From positions 1-6,216 of the forward strand of contig CANIWY010000058.1 in NCBI GenBank assembly GCA_947471695.1: 6,216 nucleotides of DNA, read 5' to 3'. Under the pieces are notes generated by a model. The model was not told the DNA's origin, searched no databases, and was given only the letters and a program-made list of their open reading frames with translations. This stretch comes from Nitrosomonadaceae bacterium (lineage in GTDB: Bacteria > Pseudomonadota > Gammaproteobacteria > Burkholderiales > Nitrosomonadaceae). The position numbers and the translations under genes were made by a program. This document shows positions 6,001 to 6,216 of the stretch, piece after piece (within the stretch, counting starts at the first letter, position 1; each line of letters opens with the position of its first letter).

Positions 6001-6215
6001 CGATCACCGGATACACAGTGACGTCGAACCCAGTTGGGTTGACGGGCACGGGCGCTTCCAGCCCCGTGACGGTGACCGGCTTGACCAACGGCACGGCGTA
6101 CACATTCACGGTAACGGCGACGAACAGCGCCGGAACAGGTTCGGCCTCCGCGGCCTCGAACGCCGTCACGCCGGCAGCTACCCAAACGATCACGTTTGCG
6201 AATCCGGGCACGAAG
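3..6215 (+). CDS. Giant modular repeat protein (three beta-propellers with IPT, FN3 and Ig-like domains), partial at both ends
   Basis: This is a single frame of 2071 codons without a stop; residue n begins at base 3n. Neither start nor stop codon is in the window, so the true protein is longer. Domain order by residue: DUF5122-like repeats 1-446, IPT-like 452-544, IPT x3 545-796, YVTN propeller 801-1098, IPT x2 1100-1264, FN3 1265-1349, Ig-like 1350-1432, NHL-like propeller 1441-1792, FN3 1793-1884, Ig-like 1885-1968, FN3 1969-2059, start of another Ig-like module 2060-2071. No membrane segment, signal peptide, catalytic motif or sorting signal is seen in this part. The protein is poor in Cys, Lys and Glu and rich in Thr, Ala, Gly, Val and Ser, as in many exported bacterial adhesins and surface proteins. 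That role is an inference from domain families; an extracellular scaffold or carbohydrate-binding protein is equally possible. I do not recognise a named gene. Confidence 0.93.
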   Translation, partial: MAAFDATTGTATSWNPNVNGAVNALAISGSTVYAGGSFTTVGGSTSRSRLAAFDATTGTATSWNPNVLGTVYTLAISGSTVYAGGGFITVGGISRSSFAAIDTSGNLLGLTANSGGTDYALAVSGANLYIGGNASTISPVGAGLPRGSLAAINADGTLAAWNPKTDSIVHALAISGSTVYAGGDFTTVGGSTTRNRLAAFDAASGTATSWNPNVSGTNIVGSTSVRALAISGSTVYAGGTFTTVGGSTTRNNLAAFDATSGTATSWNPNVSTVGLVYALAISGGTVYAGGNFTTVGGSTTRNRLAAFDATNGTATSWNPNVGGGQGYVYALAISGGTVYVGGHFTTVGGSTRNYLAAVDVTSGTATSWNPNANTYVSALLTVGPRIYAGGYFTTIGGQSRNYVAELAQDGTSTSWNPTASNIVRALGQYGPTLYISDGGLNTPQLQLLRTSITLVLPVVTSSASDVSIGAAAMTIAGTGFDPTAGNNLVTFNNGAAGTVTAATSTQLTVTFTAQPLAVGSLTAVVTSYGLSSASAVQVATVVPLPTVSGISPTSGPIAGGTSVTITGTDFTGATGVTIGGVAATGVTVVSATSITATTAAGTAGTASVLVTRAGGTNAANTLYTYGAVPTVTSISAASGPAAGGQSVTITGTNLSGATDVTIGGAAATGVTVVSATSITATTPAGSAGVASVLVTTAGGTNAGNALYTYVAAPTVSGVSPASGPLAGGQSVTITGTDLSGATGVTIGGAAATNLVVVSATSITATTPVGSAGTASVAITTPSGTNTANTLYTYIAAPAIAPKSVVYVPNTGSGTVSVIDTSSNTVSALVTVGANPAVATVNPAGTLVYVANNSNDTVSVINTATNAVTATVTGLSGPVGIAINPAGTFAYVVNNGNNTVSVINTATNTITATVTVGTRPYGMAINPAGTFVYVTNRTGNTVSVINTATNTVTATVTGLSTPYQVAVNPAGTFAYVTNRLSSNGFVSVIDTGTNQVVRTIPVGTYPNGIIFNPAGTFAYVAMNSSSNVKVIRTSDDTVTTTVGVGPGPYGVAVTPDGAFVYTANAVNDTVSVIRTSDNTLFTTITGLGTTPYFLSAVFSAPSISPSTGPTAGGQSITISGTGFTGATSVTIGGAAATNLVVVNATSITATTPAGTAGTASILVTTPGGTNAANTLYTYLAAPAISAISPSTGPTAGGQSVTITGTSFTGATSVTLGGAAATNVAVVSATSITATTPAGTGGTASVLVTTPGGTNAVNTLYTYGDVAGAPTIGTATAGNAQVTVAFTAPVGGSAITGYTATCGAVTATGATSPIVVTGLTNGTAYTCAVTATNAVGTGTASGASNSVTPMGTQTITFANPGTKTFGIPWTATATGGGSGNAVTFTSSTTGVCTITSGGAVTYVATGSCTLNADQAGNSNYAAAAQVSQTFSVVSVTSSTTAIRVYGQPNFTSGSANNPSRSNVSLSGPFGGKVDGYGGLYVVDAGNQRVLHYPAGSTTADAVYGQGGSYATSAASVTSSTFSDPYNVAVDASGGLYVADTGANRVLYFPPNGTAGSPAQTTATRVYGQGGSFTSSNSSTTATGLNGPFAVAVDSDNGLYVVDSSNHRVLHFPAGVTTADRVYGQLSSFTSSAYNIGGSTSANGLWSPIGVAADSTGGVYISERWNNRILHFPGTSTTPDRVYGQGGSYTTSTQNKGGVSASSLNDPWSLAVDASGGLYVTEWGNQRVLHFPAGVTTADRVYGQGGNFTTAIANNGGISAASLAYPGGVFSDASDGVYISDYNNNRVLHYVSATVPGAPTIGTATAGGGQATVTFTAPASDGGAAITGYTVTSIPAGGVDSNAGTTGLSHVVTGLTSGTAYTFTVTATNAAGNYSLPSAASNSVTILAAQTITFANPGTKNFGTALTVTATGGGSGNSVTFTSSTTGVCTVTAGGTVTFVTAGNCTIHANQAGNGSYGPAAPVTNTFAVSAGLPGAPTIGTAKAGNVSASVAFTAPSATGGSAITGYTVTSNPVGLTGTGASSPVTVTGLTNGTAYTFTVTATNSAGTGSASAASNAVTPAATQTITFANPGTK
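148..202 (+). repeat. Exact 55-bp direct repeat, copy 2
   Basis: This is the second copy of the 55-bp repeat at 1-55. The codon phase is preserved, so unequal exchange between the copies would add or remove one 49-residue propeller unit without breaking the frame. Confidence 0.9.
251..259 (+). repeat. Nine-base G homopolymer inside the coding frame
   Basis: This run of nine G encodes three glycines of a YAGGG-F turn. The equivalent position in other units is usually a G7 run (104-110, 546-552, 713-719), with further G7 runs at 848-854 and 1004-1010 and a G8 run at 5291-5298. Loss of one G here would bring TAA at 280-282 into frame. Such tracts are classic slippage sites, but no evidence in this sequence shows that they vary; they are also common places for sequencing error. 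Confidence 0.75.
1356..1634 (+). other. Divergent IPT/TIG-like Ig-fold domain
   Basis: Residues about 452-544 link the first propeller array to the IPT tandem. Visible landmarks are MTIAGTGFDPTAGNNLVTFN, then GTVTAATSTQLTVTF, then LTAVVTSYGLSSASAVQV. The order (strand with G-GF, strand VTFNNG, strand TQLTVTF, strand LTAVVT) is that of an IPT/TIG or related Ig-like fold, but it differs from the five canonical copies and lacks their GP-AGG motif. It was assigned by pattern only and the exact family is uncertain. Confidence 0.6.
1635..2390 (+). repeat. Three tandem IPT/TIG domains, exact 84-residue period
   Basis: Domain starts are 1635, 1887 and 2139, each exactly 252 bp long. Each copy reads PTV-S-ISP-SGP-AGG, SVTITGT, SGAT-VTIGG-AAT, VVSATSITATTPAG, ASVLVTT-GGTNA-NTLYTY. 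The SP-SGP-AGG opening and the VTIGG strand are hallmarks of IPT/TIG Ig-like domains (immunoglobulin-like fold shared by plexins and transcription factors), which act as spacers or carbohydrate- and protein-binding modules in bacterial surface proteins. The copies sit directly before the YVTN propeller, and two more IPT copies sit directly after it. Confidence 0.9.
2232..2274 (+). repeat. 43-bp direct repeat upstream of the YVTN propeller
   Basis: Bases 2232-2274 in the third IPT domain are identical to 3384-3426 in the fourth. The distance is 1152 bp, which is 384 codons. The two copies bracket the YVTN propeller in the same reading phase. Confidence 0.88.
2403..3296 (+). repeat. Seven-bladed YVTN (YncE-like) beta-propeller
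   Basis: Seven blades can be counted. Blades 2 to 7 begin at 2535, 2661, 2787, 2913, 3045 and 3171; blade 1 begins near 2409. Blades are 42 residues (126 bp) except blade 5, which has two extra residues (44). The blade consensus is TFAYVTN, NTVSVINTATNTVTATVTV, G--P-GVAINPAG. The YV-N, VSVI-T and NPAG motifs define the YVTN family, whose members include surface-layer and exported proteins in archaea and bacteria. Seven is the usual blade number, so the propeller seems complete. Blades 6 and 7 share VIRTSD in place of VINTATN, which suggests that they arose from each other. No enzyme active site is visible; a binding or structural role is inferred. Confidence 0.9.
3300..3794 (+). repeat. Fourth and fifth IPT/TIG domains
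   Basis: The fourth copy runs 3300-3542 (81 residues, about three missing at its start) and the fifth 3543-3794 (84 residues). Both open with ISPSTGPTAGGQS and carry TSVT-GGAAATN, VV-ATSITATTPAGT and TPGGTNA-NTLYTY. A 39-bp stretch is identical between them (3306-3344 and 3558-3596). Their first halves use C-ending codons unlike the first three copies, while the end of the fifth copy (3767-3789) matches 23 bases of the first copy (1859-1881). This patchwork suggests exchange between repeat units. Confidence 0.9.
3384..3426 (+). repeat. 43-bp direct repeat downstream of the YVTN propeller
   Basis: This is the second copy of the repeat at 2232-2274, placed at the corresponding point of the fourth IPT domain. 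Exchange between the two would leave a hybrid IPT domain and remove the propeller in frame. Confidence 0.88.
3795..4049 (+). other. Fibronectin type III domain 1, with a cysteine pair
   Basis: Residues 1265-1349 contain AGAPTIGTATAGNAQVTVAF, GGSAITGYTATC, VTGLTNGTAYTCAVTATN and SNSVTP. The TGLTNGTAYT-VTATN stretch is the usual FN3 E-to-F strand signature. Cysteines are encoded at 3900 and 3975. The second and third FN3 copies have Ser and Phe at the matching places, so the pair was gained or lost together, as expected for a disulfide. In bacteria FN3 domains mostly serve as spacers in secreted enzymes and adhesins. Confidence 0.87.
4050..4298 (+). other. Ig-like module of the QTITF type, copy 1
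   Basis: Residues 1350-1432 open with QTITFANPGTKTFG and continue with ATGGGSGNAVTFTSSTTGVC, then GSCTLNADQAGNSNYAAA and QTFSV. The module follows FN3 directly, as does its second copy and the start of a third. Two cysteines (4170, 4218) are conserved in copy 2 and probably form a disulfide. It resembles bacterial Ig-like repeats found in large surface proteins; I do not assign a family accession. Confidence 0.75.
4323..5378 (+). repeat. Six-bladed NHL-like beta-propeller
   Basis: Six repeats begin with VYGQ at 4326, 4500, 4689, 4857, 5037 and 5214, spaced 56-63 residues apart. Each has VYGQGGS-TS, a Ser/Asn/Gly loop, L--P-GVAVDASGGLYVAD, then GNQRVLHFPAG-TTADR. The P--VAVD--GGLYV-D--N-RVL core is the NHL repeat signature. 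The chain starts at VYGQ and ends with YISDYNNNRVLHY, so the first strand could close the ring with the last blade. Six blades is a usual NHL number (as in Brat and PAL lyase propellers). No PAL-type catalytic residues can be assigned here. The propeller lies between two FN3 plus Ig-like pairs. Confidence 0.86.
5379..5654 (+). other. Fibronectin type III domain 2
   Basis: Residues 1793-1884 contain PGAPTIGTATAGGGQATVTF, GGAAITGYTVTS, VTGLTSGTAYTFTVTATN and SNSVT. It is the same family as FN3 copies 1 and 3, and its opening shares the DNA core gcgccgacgattgggac with copy 1. It lacks the cysteine pair of copy 1. It starts right after the last NHL blade with only a short SATV linker. Confidence 0.87.
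5655..5906 (+). other. Ig-like module of the QTITF type, copy 2
   Basis: Residues 1885-1968 contain QTITFANPGTKNFG, TATGGGSGNSVTFTSSTTGV, then CTVTAGG and GNCTIHANQAGNGSYGPAA, with TNTFAVSA at the end. Cysteines at 5778 and 5826 match the pair in copy 1. It is followed by another FN3, so FN3 plus Ig-like forms a composite unit of 178 residues (534 bp from 5388 to 5922). Confidence 0.75.
5907..6179 (+). other. Fibronectin type III domain 3
   Basis: Residues 1969-2059 contain LPGAPTIGTAKAGNVSASVA, GGSAITGYTVTS, VTVTGLTNGTAYTFTVTATN and SNAVTP. It lacks cysteines, like copy 2. It begins the third FN3 plus Ig-like composite unit. Confidence 0.87.
6180..6215 (+). other. Start of a third QTITF Ig-like module, cut by the window end
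   Basis: The last twelve codons read TQTITFANPGTK, the opening of copies 1 and 2. Bases 6183-6216 match 4053-4086 with one difference (6203 T, 4073 C). The gene clearly continues beyond the window with at least the rest of this module. Confidence 0.85.
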
Positions 6216-6216
6216 A

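Noticed and set aside
5861..6211. Minus-strand ORFs near the window end (5861-6211, 5997-6185) and at 3887-4210 and 5612-5800
   Set aside because: These are antisense shadows of the FN3 plus Ig-like units; they recur at each copy of the repeat.

Overview
The whole window is the interior of one very large protein gene on the + strand. Reading codons from base 3, I translated every line and found no stop codon through base 6215, which gives 2071 codons open at both ends. There is no start codon context, ribosome binding site, promoter, terminator, stop codon or RNA gene inside the window. The other open frames on either strand are shadows of this periodic, G+C-rich coding sequence.

The protein is a modular, repeat-built, probably secreted or surface-exposed giant. 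In order it holds: (1) an array of at least nine ~50-residue repeats of the DUF5122 / delta-60-like beta-propeller type (3-1340); (2) a divergent IPT/TIG-like Ig fold (1356-1634); (3) three IPT/TIG domains with an exact 252-bp period (1635-2390); (4) a complete seven-bladed YVTN/YncE-like propeller with ~126-bp blades (2403-3296); (5) two more IPT/TIG domains (3300-3794); (6) a fibronectin type III (FN3) domain and a cysteine-containing Ig-like module (3795-4298); (7) a six-bladed NHL-like propeller whose blades start with VYGQ (4323-5378); (8) a second FN3 plus Ig-like pair (5379-5906); (9) a third FN3 and the first 12 residues of a third Ig-like module, cut by the window end (5907-6215). Three different propeller families therefore alternate with Ig-fold spacers in one chain.

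The composition suits an extracellular protein. By hand count there are only 6 cysteines, falling as one pair in each of three domains, 9 lysines and 3 glutamates in 2071 residues, with a great excess of Thr, Ala, Gly, Val and Ser. No catalytic site is visible. The likely role is adhesion or cell-surface structure, but this is inferred from domain types only. The signal peptide, secretion domain and anchor would lie outside the window.

The organism cannot be fixed. G+C-rich codons (GCG, ACG, GGG, GTG) and the mix of NHL, YVTN, IPT and FN3 modules are typical of large surface proteins in environmental bacteria such as Acidobacteriota, Verrucomicrobiota, Planctomycetota, Chloroflexota or some Betaproteobacteria. 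Both window ends lie inside DNA repeats, so this may be a contig that broke at repeats. The most interesting aspects are the three-propeller architecture, direct DNA repeats that flank whole propellers in frame, and the recently homogenised first array with one loop of variable length.
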